Source: Bradyrhizobium barranii subsp. barranii
GTDB taxonomy: Bacteria > Pseudomonadota > Alphaproteobacteria > Rhizobiales > Xanthobacteraceae
Length of the DNA: 64,000 bases
NCBI RefSeq assembly: GCF_017565645.3
Contig: NZ_CP086136.1
Coordinates: forward strand, 7,857,501-7,921,500
Direction: 5' to 3'
Below the pieces are notes generated by a model. That model searched no databases, had not been told where the DNA came from, and was given only the letters and a program-made list of their open reading frames with translations. Positions 17,261 to 25,145 of the stretch are shown here, one piece after another. The position numbers were made by a program, and so were the translations under genes. Position 1 is the first letter of the stretch. Every line of letters begins with the position of its first letter.

Positions 17261-19951
17261 ATGCCAGACGCAATGGTCGCCGCACGTGAGTCCAAAGCGG
17301 CGAGTGGAACAGCCCAACAAGTCGACGTTGCCGTGGTCGGCGCCGGATTTGCCGGCCTTTATCTTCTCCATCGCCTGCGCAAGTCCGGCCTCACGGCGGT
17401 CGCCCTCGAGGAAGCCGGCGATGTCGGCGGCACCTGGTACTGGAACCGCTATCCCGGCGCCCGCTGCGATATCCAGACCATCGACTACAGCTACACTTTC
17501 GATCCCGAGCTCGATAACGCGTGGACCTGGTCGGAGAAATACGCGACCCAGCCCGAGATCCTGCGCTATCTCGGCTTCGTTGCCGACCGCTACGATCTGC
17601 GCCGCGACATCCGCTTCAAGACCAAGGTCACCGAAGCCAAGTGGGATGAAGCGACTGAGCGCTGGCAGCTCACCACGAGCAGCGGCACGCCGGTCTCCTG
17701 CCGCCACTACATCATGGCTACAGGCTGCCTCTCCGCGCCGAAGCCGCCGGAGATCGACGGCGTCAAGGATTTCGAGGGCAAAGTCTATTTCACCGGGCGC
17801 TGGCCGCATGACGGCGTCGATCTCGCCGGCAAGCGCGTCGCCGTGATCGGCACAGGCTCGTCGGCCATCCAGTCGATCCCGCTGATCGCCGAGCAGGCCG
17901 CGCATCTGACCGTGTTCCAGCGCACGCCAAACTTCGCGCTGCCGGCGCATAACGGCCCCTCGCCATCCGATCGCATGGATATTTTCCAGAGCGACCGCGC
18001 GGCCTATCGCGAGCAGGCGCGACAGTCGATGACCGGCGTGCCCTATCCGCAGCAGACCGTCGTGAGCTGGCAATTGAGCGATGCCGAGCGTCGTGAGCGG
18101 TTCGAACGTGCCTGGGCCGCCGGCGACCTCGTCCACATCCTGACGCAGCTCTGGGCCGACCAGGGCGTCGACTTCAACGGCAATGCGCTGATCGGCGAGC
18201 TGATCCGCGAGAAGATCGGCGCTGCCGTGAAGGATCCGGAGACGGCGGCGGCGCTGATGCCGCACGACCATCCCTTCGGCGCAAAGCGCCCCTGCCTCGA
18301 TACCAATTACTACGCGACCTACAATCGGCCGAACGTCACGCTGGTCAATCTGCGCCAGGAGCCGATCAAGGCGATCACCGCGAACAGCATCACGACGGCC
18401 AGGCGCAGCGTCGATGTCGACGTCATCGTGTTCGCGACCGGCTTCGACGCCATGACCGGCGCGATCCGCGCCGTGCATCCGATCACCGGACGCGGCGGCA
18501 AGTCGCTGACCGATGTCTGGGCGCAGGGGCCGCAGACCTATCTCGGGGTCACGGTCGAAGGGTTCCCCAACTTCTTCATGATCACCGGGCCCGGCAGCCC
18601 GTCGGTGCTGTCGAACATGGCGGTGTCGATCGAGCAGCATGTCGACTGGGTCGTCGACCGCATCGCTGCGCTGCGCTACGCCGGCTTCACCACGATCGAG
18701 CCGACCGAGACCGCGCAGGCCGGCTGGGGCCGGCACATGACGGACTGTTCGATGGTGACCCTGCACCGGCTCGCCAACACCTGGTACACGGGCGCCAACG
18801 TCCCCGGCAAGGTGCAGGGCCTGATGCCTTACACCGGCGGCGTCGGCCCCTATCGCAGCATTTGCGACGAGGTCACGGCCCGCGGCATGCTCGGCTTCAA
18901 GCTGACCGGCCCCAACGGCGCCGCGCAATGCAACGACGGCGAGGTGGTATGCCTGCAGCCGGATGTGCGGCTGGTGCTGAACCTGCTGGCATCGCTGAAC
19001 CTGCCGCCGATCGAGTCGATGGGCGCGCTCGGCGCACGCGCCTTCGTCAACGAGTTCAACAAGGGCCGGCCCGCGGGACGGCTGATCGGCGATATCGTCG
19101 ACGGCACGCTGCCCGGCACGGACGGCCCGCTGCCTTACCGGATCTACAAGCCGGCAACGCCGGGGCCGCATCCGGTCGTGGTCTATTTCCACGGCGGCGG
19201 CTGGGTGCTCGGCGACGAGCAATCGGACGAGCCGCTCTGCCGCGATCTGGTGCGGCGGACCGGCATGATGTTCGTCAGCGTCGGCTATCGCCACGCGCCC
19301 GAGCATCGTTTCCCGACCGCGGCCGAGGACGGCTATGCGGCAACACGCTGGATCGCCGAGCACGCGACAGAGCTTGGCGGCAGGCCGGGCCCGGTGCTGG
19401 TCGCGGGCTGGAGCGCCGGCGGCAACATCGCCGCCGTCACCTGCCAGCTTGCGCGCGATCGCGGCGGGCCTGAGATCGCCGGCCAGCTCCTGGTCTGCCC
19501 GGTCACCGACTGCACCTTCGACCGGCCCTCCTACAACGACAACGCGACCGGCTATTTCCTGACGCGCTCGCTGATGTACTGGTTCTGGGACCTCTACTGC
19601 TCACCGGCCGACCGCACCGATCCGCGCGTCTCGCCGCTGCGCGGCAACGTCGCCGGTCTGCCGCCGGCCTTGGTCGTCACCTGTGAATTCGACCCGTTGC
19701 GCGACGAGGGCATCGCCTATGCCGAGGCAATGGCGGCCGCCGGCGTCCCGGTCGAGCAACTCAGGGCGCGCGGCCATTTCCACTCGTCCTTTGCGATGGT
19801 CGACGTGGTGATCACCGGTGTAGCAGGCCGGGTGCAGATGGCCGAAGCCCTGCGGCGCTTCGCCGGGCTTCCGCCGGAAGTCGGCCGCGGCGATGAGGAT
19901 AGCCACGCTCATGCCAGCCCGGGCCACAGAATCGCGGCGGCCGCGAGCTGA
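17261..19951 (+). CDS. Baeyer-Villiger monooxygenase fused to an alpha/beta-hydrolase esterase
   Basis: An 896-residue two-domain enzyme. Residues about 20-560 form a class B flavin monooxygenase: FAD site [34 protein letters not shown] site [13 protein letters not shown], and the BVMO fingerprint region near 170-181 ([12 protein letters not shown]). Residues about 600-880 form an HSL-type hydrolase with HGGGW, nucleophile GWSAGG near 716, CEFDPLRDE and [12 protein letters not shown] turns a ketone into an ester or lactone and the esterase hydrolyses it, so one polypeptide could carry out two consecutive steps of ketone breakdown. The start ATG 17261 has GGGAGGA before it. The fingerprint His is replaced by Phe (finding). 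Confidence 0.92.
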   Translation: MPDAMVAARESKAASGTAQQVDVAVVGAGFAGLYLLHRLRKSGLTAVALEEAGDVGGTWYWNRYPGARCDIQTIDYSYTFDPELDNAWTWSEKYATQPEILRYLGFVADRYDLRRDIRFKTKVTEAKWDEATERWQLTTSSGTPVSCRHYIMATGCLSAPKPPEIDGVKDFEGKVYFTGRWPHDGVDLAGKRVAVIGTGSSAIQSIPLIAEQAAHLTVFQRTPNFALPAHNGPSPSDRMDIFQSDRAAYREQARQSMTGVPYPQQTVVSWQLSDAERRERFERAWAAGDLVHILTQLWADQGVDFNGNALIGELIREKIGAAVKDPETAAALMPHDHPFGAKRPCLDTNYYATYNRPNVTLVNLRQEPIKAITANSITTARRSVDVDVIVFATGFDAMTGAIRAVHPITGRGGKSLTDVWAQGPQTYLGVTVEGFPNFFMITGPGSPSVLSNMAVSIEQHVDWVVDRIAALRYAGFTTIEPTETAQAGWGRHMTDCSMVTLHRLANTWYTGANVPGKVQGLMPYTGGVGPYRSICDEVTARGMLGFKLTGPNGAAQCNDGEVVCLQPDVRLVLNLLASLNLPPIESMGALGARAFVNEFNKGRPAGRLIGDIVDGTLPGTDGPLPYRIYKPATPGPHPVVVYFHGGGWVLGDEQSDEPLCRDLVRRTGMMFVSVGYRHAPEHRFPTAAEDGYAATRWIAEHATELGGRPGPVLVAGWSAGGNIAAVTCQLARDRGGPEIAGQLLVCPVTDCTFDRPSYNDNATGYFLTRSLMYWFWDLYCSPADRTDPRVSPLRGNVAGLPPALVVTCEFDPLRDEGIAYAEAMAAAGVPVEQLRARGHFHSSFAMVDVVITGVAGRVQMAEALRRFAGLPPEVGRGDEDSHAHASPGHRIAAAAS

Positions 19952-19965
19952 TTTGCGACAAGGCG

Positions 19966-19985
19966 GCCGGGAACCTTTTCCCGGC
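19966..19985. other. Hairpin overlapping EcfG promoter
   Basis: GCCGGGAA-CCTT-TTCCCGGC forms a perfect 8-bp stem 15 bases after the fusion gene stop. No T-run follows. It overlaps the -35 of the EcfG-type promoter, so it may both end one transcript and shape the next promoter. Confidence 0.45.
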
Positions 19986-19994
19986 TGCTGCGTT
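19970..19994 (+). promoter_or_regulatory. EcfG-type (general stress) promoter
   Basis: GGAAC at 19970-19974, 16 bases, then CGTT at 19991-19994. This is an exact match to the alphaproteobacterial EcfG consensus GGAAC-N16/17-CGTT. The 90-residue protein gene starts 91 bases downstream. Confidence 0.75.
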
Positions 19995-20084
19995 AAGCGC
20001 TTGGCATTAAGATGCAGTGATAGGTGTGGGCCCCGGCACGCAGATCCGCGTGTTGGGGCAATTTTTGTTGCGTGAGGCGGGACG

Positions 20085-20357
20085 ATGGGAGACGTGGTTG
20101 CGGATTCAAAGGTCGATTTCGGAGCGCCTGCAACCCTGCATAAATGGCCGTCGCTTGCGAACCAGCGCCGACCGGACAGGGATTCTTATCCGATAAGCGA
20201 AGGTACACTCGACCAGTGCATATCGGCCTTCATGGAGAAGCCGGCCACGACCAGGCATCTCTATGAGATTCACACGATTGCGCAGCCGCCGCTGGTCACC
20301 GATATCCTCTCGCCCGAGCACGTCATCGAGCTATCGCGGTTGAGAGAATTTCTCTGA
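20085..20357 (+). CDS. Hypothetical protein, 90 residues, stress-promoter associated
   Basis: Starts at ATG 20085 (MGDVVADSKVDFGAP) after GAGGCGGG. The product is soluble and has no recognised motif; the C-terminal half (TRHLYEIHTIAQPPLVTDILSPEHVIELSRLREFL) looks like a compact alpha/beta segment. An EcfG-type promoter lies directly upstream, which suggests induction in the general stress response. A second small gene with its own EcfG-type promoter follows. The function is unknown. Confidence 0.7.
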   Translation: MGDVVADSKVDFGAPATLHKWPSLANQRRPDRDSYPISEGTLDQCISAFMEKPATTRHLYEIHTIAQPPLVTDILSPEHVIELSRLREFL

Positions 20358-20408
20358 TTGCGTGCAGACGCGGAAGCTGCACGCGCGCGACAAGCTTTTC
20401 ATTAGGCA

Positions 20409-20434
20409 GGAACCTTCTACCGGATTTTCCCGTT
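20409..20434 (+). promoter_or_regulatory. EcfG-type (general stress) promoter
   Basis: GGAAC at 20409-20413, 17 bases, then CGTT at 20431-20434, 35 bases before the ATG of the 101-residue protein. It matches the EcfG consensus in sequence and in distance to the start. Confidence 0.7.
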
Positions 20435-20468
20435 AACCGGGATCGAAAGTCGAGACGAGAGCCCCAAG

Positions 20469-20774
20469 ATGCTTGAAGCCGGCGTACCATCCGCGGTCGT
20501 GCCCTATGGCGCAGACCAGACCCTGTTCGTGGTGATTGATCGCCGCGACAAGGCGACTGAAATCCACATCGAACGAAGCGATCTTGAAGCCACCATCGGC
20601 GAGCTCGTCGCCGGCTGCTTCAACGATCCGATCAAGGTGATCTCGTTCAACACGCTCGAGCACTGGATGAAGGACATCTCGACCGAAATCGCCGGCGAGA
20701 TCAAGGCGCGCTGCGACATCGATGGCGTCCGGCTTCCCGACTATCTCAGCGACTTCGTCGAGAGTCATACCTGA
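20469..20774 (+). CDS. Hypothetical protein, 101 residues, stress-promoter associated
   Basis: Starts at ATG 20469 (MLEAGVPSAVVPYGADQ). It is an acidic soluble protein with alternating hydrophobic segments (TLFVVIDRR, TIGELVAGCFNDPIKVISFNTLEHWMKDIS), plausible as a small alpha/beta domain. No family is recognised. It has its own EcfG-type promoter and is followed after 45 bases by a strong intrinsic terminator, so it forms a single-gene unit. Confidence 0.7.
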   Translation: MLEAGVPSAVVPYGADQTLFVVIDRRDKATEIHIERSDLEATIGELVAGCFNDPIKVISFNTLEHWMKDISTEIAGEIKARCDIDGVRLPDYLSDFVESHT

Positions 20775-20819
20775 CCGCGCCCCGTCCTCGTCGATACGCT
20801 CCAAATCGCAAGCAAAATA

Positions 20820-20844
20820 AAGCGCCGCGGAAGCGGCGCTTTTC
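20820..20844. terminator. Intrinsic terminator
   Basis: AAGCGCCGC-GGAA-GCGGCGCTT followed by TTT forms a 9-bp GC-rich stem with a tetraloop and U-run. It lies between two convergent genes and can serve the plus-strand gene; the A-rich left flank may also let it act on the minus strand. Confidence 0.85.
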
Positions 20845-20905
20845 GTGTGGCAGCATTATTGTGTGAGCATGATCTTATCGGAAAACCACTCCACGCTTTG
20901 CCGGA

Positions 20906-20992
20906 TCAGTGGTGCCAGAACAACGCCAGCAGCAGAACGATCGGCAGCGGCACGCCAAGCAGCCAAAGCAAAGCACCTCGTCCAAAACCCAT
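20906..20992 (-). CDS. Small single-helix membrane protein, 28 residues
   Basis: ATG 20990-20992 opens MGFGRGALLWLLGVPLPI followed by a leucine-rich helix and the ending FWHH; TGA stop at 20906-20908. A strong Shine-Dalgarno GGAGGAGGAAG lies 4-14 bases before the start. Short proteins of this type (MGFGRGALLWLLG...LALFWHH) recur in proteobacteria as conserved membrane micro-proteins of unknown function. A near-consensus EcfG promoter lies 32 bases upstream. It is too short for most gene callers. Confidence 0.8.
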   Translation of the reverse strand: MGFGRGALLWLLGVPLPIVLLLALFWHH

Positions 20993-21023
20993 GACTTCCT
21001 CCTCCACATTCATCATTGACATG

Positions 21024-21048
21024 ACGCCAGAGACGAACAGAAGTTCCG
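21024..21048 (-). promoter_or_regulatory. Near-consensus EcfG-type promoter
   Basis: On the minus strand GGAAC (21048-21044) is followed by 16 bases and CGTC (21027-21024), one base off CGTT. Its distance of 32 bases to the start of the 28-residue gene matches the neighbouring EcfG site upstream of 20469. Confidence 0.45.
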
Positions 21049-21088
21049 CGCCTCGCAGCAAGGGGCGAATGCGTTCAGTGCATGGTTA

Positions 21089-21244
21089 TCAGGCGCGCCG
21101 GTACCTGCCGGCGATGACCTCGATTTCGCGGCGACGTTCGCCGGCGAAGGTCAGGAGCTTTTCGATCGTCAGCGTATCCGTGATCCGTTTGGCGAGCCGC
21201 TCGGCGCGCGCGGCCTGATCTTCGAGATACTGGATCGTGTTCAA
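21089..21244 (-). CDS. Small helical protein, 51 residues, TTG start
   Basis: The frame begins with TTG at 21244-21242 after the strong site GGGGGAGG and reads MNTIQYLEDQAARAERLAKR and on to TGA at 21089-21091. The product is highly charged and helical, with heptad-like spacing (EDQAARAERLAKRI, EKLLTFAGERRREIEVIAGRY). Similar short proteins of unknown role occur in Bradyrhizobium. It lies just upstream of the 28-residue membrane protein and shares its direction. Confidence 0.7.
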   Translation of the reverse strand: MNTIQYLEDQAARAERLAKRITDTLTIEKLLTFAGERRREIEVIAGRYRRA

Positions 21245-21359
21245 ACGCCGCCTCCCCCGAGGACCCCAAATTGGAGCCCCGACTTGTTTGGGCAGCCATG
21301 GTGCGTCAGGGCGACTAACACTCGGTTAAGCGGGGCGGCTCAAGTCAATGAATCGCGTT

Positions 21360-21875
21360 CTATCGCACCACGTCGAGCCGGACATTGGTGATGCCCTTGT
21401 CGACCATGCCGAGCGCCTCGGCCGCGGACGGCGAGATATCGACCACGCGTCCGCGAACATAAGGCCCGCGGTCGTTGACCCGGACGGTCACGAAGCGGCC
21501 TGAGGAGACGTCGGTGACGCGCAGCTTCGTGCCGAACGGCAGGCTGGGATGCGCCGCGGTCAATTCGTTCTTGTCGAACCTCTCGCCGCTCGCGGTCTCC
21601 GTGTCCGAATAGAAGCTGGCAACGCCGTGCGAAGCGGTTTGCTTTGCGTCACGGTCGGGGACGCGTACCCGGCTGATCGGACGCGGATGCAAGGCCGCTA
21701 CCCTATGGGGCCGCTGGACCGCAGCCTGCCGATTGGTGCCAAGATCGGCCTTCTGGCGGCCGACCGGCGATTGTGCGCAGGCGGCGAGCGATGCGGCACC
21801 GACGATGGCGAGCAGCAACCGGCATGAGCTTGCGAGGGAAATTCGGGCACTTTCGGCACGTGCAATGCGAGACAT
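21360..21875 (-). CDS. rlpA: RlpA-like septal ring lipoprotein (double-psi beta-barrel)
   Basis: A 171-residue lipoprotein: the lipobox LAAC is near residue 33 after a hydrophobic signal. The C-terminal 90 residues form the RlpA/DPBB domain: ASFYSDTETASGERFD, LTAAHPSLPFGTKLRVTD, FVTVRVNDRGPYVRGRVVDISPSAAEALGM. RlpA proteins are lytic transglycosylases acting on naked glycan at the septum; the catalytic acid region (D in DRGPY) is present. There is no SPOR domain, so it is a short form. The start is ATG 21875 with GGAGGG upstream; the longer frame adds sequence before the signal peptide and is not likely. Confidence 0.88.
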   Translation of the reverse strand: MSRIARAESARISLASSCRLLLAIVGAASLAACAQSPVGRQKADLGTNRQAAVQRPHRVAALHPRPISRVRVPDRDAKQTASHGVASFYSDTETASGERFDKNELTAAHPSLPFGTKLRVTDVSSGRFVTVRVNDRGPYVRGRVVDISPSAAEALGMVDKGITNVRLDVVR

Positions 21876-21972
21876 GGTACGCCCTCCGAACTGCCCGGAG
21901 TTTCGGCGGGCAATGAGGGCAGAACCTTGGCTGAAGGAAAGCAGGCTTAGGGCCACGACCGTTTCGCGCCGG

Positions 21973-21992
21973 CTGTGGCGATTCCACCACAG
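21973..21992. promoter_or_regulatory. Inverted repeat upstream of rlpA
   Basis: CTGTGG-CGATTCCA-CCACAG is a perfect 6-bp inverted repeat about 100 bases upstream of the rlpA start. It may be a regulator site; no family is assigned. Confidence 0.25.
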
Positions 21993-22027
21993 TGGCGTGT
22001 CCTAAGTCGAGCCAGACTCGCGAAAAA

Positions 22028-22195
22028 CTAACCCGATACAACGCGCCAGACGATCGAGCGCGTCTCCGGCTGCGCGTCGCTCGCCTCGGTGTCACCCTGC
22101 AGGAGCCGCATCGGCTCGCGCCGATAGAGCCGCCGCCAGCCGGTTTTCAGGCTGGCGAGAAAGTCGAGTTCCCGTTGCGTCAGTGTGCACATCAT
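22028..22195 (-). CDS. Small hypothetical protein, 55 residues
   Basis: ATG 22195 (MMCTLTQRELDFLASLK) to TAG 22028-22030. It is a charged helical peptide with KTGWRRLYRREPMRLLQGD. It begins 30 bases after the DUF1501 stop on the same strand and so may be the last gene of that operon. The ribosome-binding sequence is weak (GGATCGGG). I do not recognise a family. Confidence 0.5.
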   Translation of the reverse strand: MMCTLTQRELDFLASLKTGWRRLYRREPMRLLQGDTEASDAQPETRSIVWRVVSG

Positions 22196-22225
22196 GGACC
22201 CGATCCGGTTGCGAAGGCCGCGCCG

Positions 22226-23476
22226 TCAGCCGACGAGGCCTCCCATCGGCTTGACGTCAGCACTGCCGGGGAAGACCGCATCCGCCAGCACCTTCTCCTC
22301 GACGCGCAGATGATCCCTGAGCAGACCCTTCAGCACGGCGCGGAGATCGGTGGTCGGCTTGAGGTCGCGATCCTCGAACAGTTGCGCGGACTTCAGTCCC
22401 GGCCAGTCCGCGATCACGCGGCCGCCGGTGAGCGCGCCGCCAATGAGGAAGGCGACCGTGCCCGTGCCGTGATCCGTGCCCTGCGTGCCATTGATGCGCG
22501 CGGTGCGCCCGAACTCGGTGACGACGGCGACGACCGTCTCGCCCCACACCTCGCCCATGTTGCTCTCGATCGCGGCAAACGCACCGTCGAGCGCGCCGAG
22601 CAGATTGTAGAGCTGGCCTGACGCTGCGCCTTCCGCGATGTGCGTATCCCAGCCGACGAAGCCCATCGCGCCGACGCGCGGGCCGTCGGGCTTGGCGAGA
22701 TAGCGCGCGGCGGTGCCGGCGGCTTCGGCGAAATAGGCGCGCACGCGCGCGATGCCGGGCGGCATCAATGTCGGATCGTCCGACATCGGATCGCCCGTGC
22801 CGGGCGCGCCGCCGAGCGAGGCGAGCTTCATGCGTGCCTGGAGCACGGTCGCAAGCTTTGGATCGGTGTGCTGGTAGAGATCGAGCAGGCGGTTCTGCGT
22901 GTCCTCGCTCGCCGGCAACAGTTTTTGCGGCACCCATGTCATGACGGGCGCCGAGCCGCGCACCACCAGCGGCGTCACCGAGCCGATGCCGAGCGCACGG
23001 CTGCCGCGCGGATCGACGCGCCCACCCGACTCCGTCGCGAGCAGCGCGCGGTTGAGCCATCCCGATGCGGTGGCACCGGGCTTGGTGAACCCGCTCTCCA
23101 GCACGTCCTGGCCGTCGAAATGCGAGCGTTCGCGGTAGGGCGTCGCGGCGGCATGGACGATTGCGGCCTTGCCGGTCTTGTAGAGCCGGTGCAGGTTCGG
23201 CATCGCCGGGTTGAGCGCGAAGAAGGAATCGAGCGGCAATGCCGGCGGCTTGCCGTCCAGCACCAGCGCGCGATCGCCGCGCAGGCCGACCCAGTCGGGA
23301 TCGCCCACCGGCGCGACCGCACCGAGACCATCGAGCGCGCCACGCAGGACGACGACGAGAAGGCGCGGATCGCGCCCTTCGGCGCGTGCGATCCGCGGCA
23401 TCTGGCTCCACGCGAACAGCGCACCGGAGCCGACCAGAAGTTCGCGCCGCGTGGGCAAATGATTGTCGAAGCCCAT
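22226..23476 (-). CDS. DUF1501 domain protein, Tat-exported
   Basis: A 416-residue protein of the DUF1501 family, related to the alkaline phosphatase/sulfatase fold. The N-terminus has PTRRELLVGSG, a twin-arginine signal. The C-terminal region carries VVTEFGRTARINGTQGTDHGTG, a likely metal site. DUF1501 and DUF1800 genes almost always occur as pairs; their biochemical role is not settled. The start is placed at ATG 23476, which has AGGAGGTGAGC ahead of it; a GTG at 23482 overlaps the previous stop but is too close to that site. See finding on shared regulation with the BlaI operon. Confidence 0.85.
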   Translation of the reverse strand: MGFDNHLPTRRELLVGSGALFAWSQMPRIARAEGRDPRLLVVVLRGALDGLGAVAPVGDPDWVGLRGDRALVLDGKPPALPLDSFFALNPAMPNLHRLYKTGKAAIVHAAATPYRERSHFDGQDVLESGFTKPGATASGWLNRALLATESGGRVDPRGSRALGIGSVTPLVVRGSAPVMTWVPQKLLPASEDTQNRLLDLYQHTDPKLATVLQARMKLASLGGAPGTGDPMSDDPTLMPPGIARVRAYFAEAAGTAARYLAKPDGPRVGAMGFVGWDTHIAEGAASGQLYNLLGALDGAFAAIESNMGEVWGETVVAVVTEFGRTARINGTQGTDHGTGTVAFLIGGALTGGRVIADWPGLKSAQLFEDRDLKPTTDLRAVLKGLLRDHLRVEEKVLADAVFPGSADVKPMGGLVG

Positions 23477-23478
23477 GC

Positions 23479-24960
23479 TCACCTCCTCTGAAAATCTGCC
23501 GACATGAACAGCAGCGCCAGCGCCTGCTGGCGGCTCTCGGCGCGGCCGACCGCCTGCTTCACTTCGGGCGCGATCTGCGATGCGAAGACGTCCTCGATGA
23601 TCCCCTGCGGATCAGCAGTGGCCGCCACGCGCTCGGCAAAATTGTTGGCGATGTCGAGCCGCCGACCGATGCCATCGATCCAGCTTGCCTCGTCATCCGG
23701 ATAGCCCTTGGGCGCCGACGGCCGCCACAGCCCTTCGCCGAGCAGCTCCTGGCCCGCCGTGAAACGCGTGGGGTCGACGACCGTAATCCCCGTCGCGCGC
23801 ACCATGCCAACGCCCCATTCGCTCGGACGCTTCAGTTTTGACGGCGACCCGCGCCACGCGTCGTCCGACGAGACCATCGTAATCGCGACCTGCTTGAGAT
23901 CGCCCTCGGTGTCGCGGAACGTCTTCGCCATTTGTTCGACGAGTGGCGGAGGCGGCTCGTCGGCCACGAAATGCCGTGCGAGCTTGGTTGCGACATGGGT
24001 CGCGGTCGCCGGATGCGCAGCGAGGTCGCGCAGCACGGCGCGGCCCTGCTCGGCGTCCTCCTGCTCGTAACGCTTGCCGAGCACCGTCTGCCCGCCGGGC
24101 TCGTGGAGCCGCGGGTTGAAGGTGAATTCGCCGCCGTGCTCCGGATTGTCTCCAGGAGGAACAAGCGTCCATCCCGTCAACACATTGGCGAAGCTGATCA
24201 CGTCGTCCTGAGTGTAGCCGGTCCGCACACCCAGCGTGTGCAATTCTATGATCTCACGCGCAATGTTTTCGTTGAGGCCGCGGCTGCGGTTGATGCCGGC
24301 GATCGAGTTCGCGCCCATCGAGCCCAGATTGTCGAGATAGAACAGCATCGCCGGGTGGCCTTCGACCGCCAGCAGAAGATCGACGAAGTGGCCGAGCGCA
24401 TTTGCGCGAATGGCCTCGCGTTCGTAAGCACCCGACATGCTCTGGATCTTGTAGGCCGAGATGCAGAAATGGTTGGACCAGAACCACACCAGCCGCTCGG
24501 CGAAGCCGATGTCGGCGGCGAGCGCGGCTTCGGTGCGCAGCTTGGCTTCCTGCAAGTAGATCGGACGGCCGGGATCGGGAACGGCGTCGGCTGCCTGCTT
24601 GGCCGCCATCTCGGCAGCATCCTTCTCCTGGCCCTGTGCTGGCGCTTGCCCCTCGGTCTGCGCCTGAGCCTGAGCCTGGTCACCCGGAGCAGTTGGCACC
24701 GCAGCCACCTGCTGCTTCTTGGCCTGTTGCTGCGCCTGCTTGGCGCGCGCGGCTCGCCGTGCATTGGCATCGGCCACTGTGCGATAGGCCTTCGCACTGG
24801 TGGGAAGGCTGGCGGCGGCGCTCAATGCGAGCGGCCGATCGAGCTCTGCGATCAACGCGCCGCGCGGGTCGGTCCCGACAGCCGCGAGTGATCCCGGTCG
24901 CGGCCCCATCCCGAACCGATGAAGCGCCAGCACCGCTTCAGCCTTTGCAGAATTGCTCAT
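23479..24960 (-). CDS. DUF1800 domain protein
   Basis: A 493-residue member of the DUF1800 family (PF08811). Core features are ALHRFGMGPRPGSL at the N-terminus, ERLVWFWSNHFCIS, YLDNLGSMGANSIAGINRSRGLNENIAREIIELHTLGV, FANVLTGW and LARHFVADEPP. Residues about 60-125 are a low-complexity insert rich in Gln, Ala and Lys. No signal peptide is apparent, although the partner DUF1501 protein has a Tat signal. It precedes the DUF1501 gene by 2 nt. A 20-bp sequence shared with the blaI promoter region lies 68-87 bases upstream of its start. Confidence 0.88.
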   Translation of the reverse strand: MSNSAKAEAVLALHRFGMGPRPGSLAAVGTDPRGALIAELDRPLALSAAASLPTSAKAYRTVADANARRAARAKQAQQQAKKQQVAAVPTAPGDQAQAQAQTEGQAPAQGQEKDAAEMAAKQAADAVPDPGRPIYLQEAKLRTEAALAADIGFAERLVWFWSNHFCISAYKIQSMSGAYEREAIRANALGHFVDLLLAVEGHPAMLFYLDNLGSMGANSIAGINRSRGLNENIAREIIELHTLGVRTGYTQDDVISFANVLTGWTLVPPGDNPEHGGEFTFNPRLHEPGGQTVLGKRYEQEDAEQGRAVLRDLAAHPATATHVATKLARHFVADEPPPPLVEQMAKTFRDTEGDLKQVAITMVSSDDAWRGSPSKLKRPSEWGVGMVRATGITVVDPTRFTAGQELLGEGLWRPSAPKGYPDDEASWIDGIGRRLDIANNFAERVAATADPQGIIEDVFASQIAPEVKQAVGRAESRQQALALLFMSADFQRR

Positions 24961-25027
24961 GGCGAACGCCCAATTCTCCGAGCCACCCGACGGCAGCGCG
25001 ATGTTGCCGCGTGCGGACTACGAACCG

Positions 25028-25047
25028 TAATGCTACAGACCGTAGCA
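25028..25047. promoter_or_regulatory. Putative BlaI operator upstream of the DUF1800-DUF1501 genes
   Basis: The sequence contains the perfect inverted repeat TGCTAC-AGACC-GTAGCA. Across 20 bases it agrees at 17 positions with the site upstream of blaI (30161-30180). It lies 68-87 bases before the DUF1800 start. BlaI-family repressors bind palindromes with TACA/TGTA-type half-sites, so control by the neighbouring BlaI is plausible but inferred. Confidence 0.6.
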
Positions 25048-25145
25048 CTAGAGATCGGCTTGCGCAAGCCGGGATTGAAAACGCCGCTGCACTATCTCGG
25101 TAGAACAAGCGCGCATCCGCTGCCCGGCGGACGCGCGTGAGAGGC

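Noticed and set aside
16877..19363. Long minus-strand frame opposite the BVMO-esterase gene
   Set aside because: It is the antisense of a gene with clear motifs; its translation has low-quality composition (runs of Arg, Ala, Asp, His) and no family pattern.
19966..19985. Intrinsic terminator after the fusion gene
   Set aside because: The stem is good but no U-run follows, so it is listed as a hairpin and not as a terminator.
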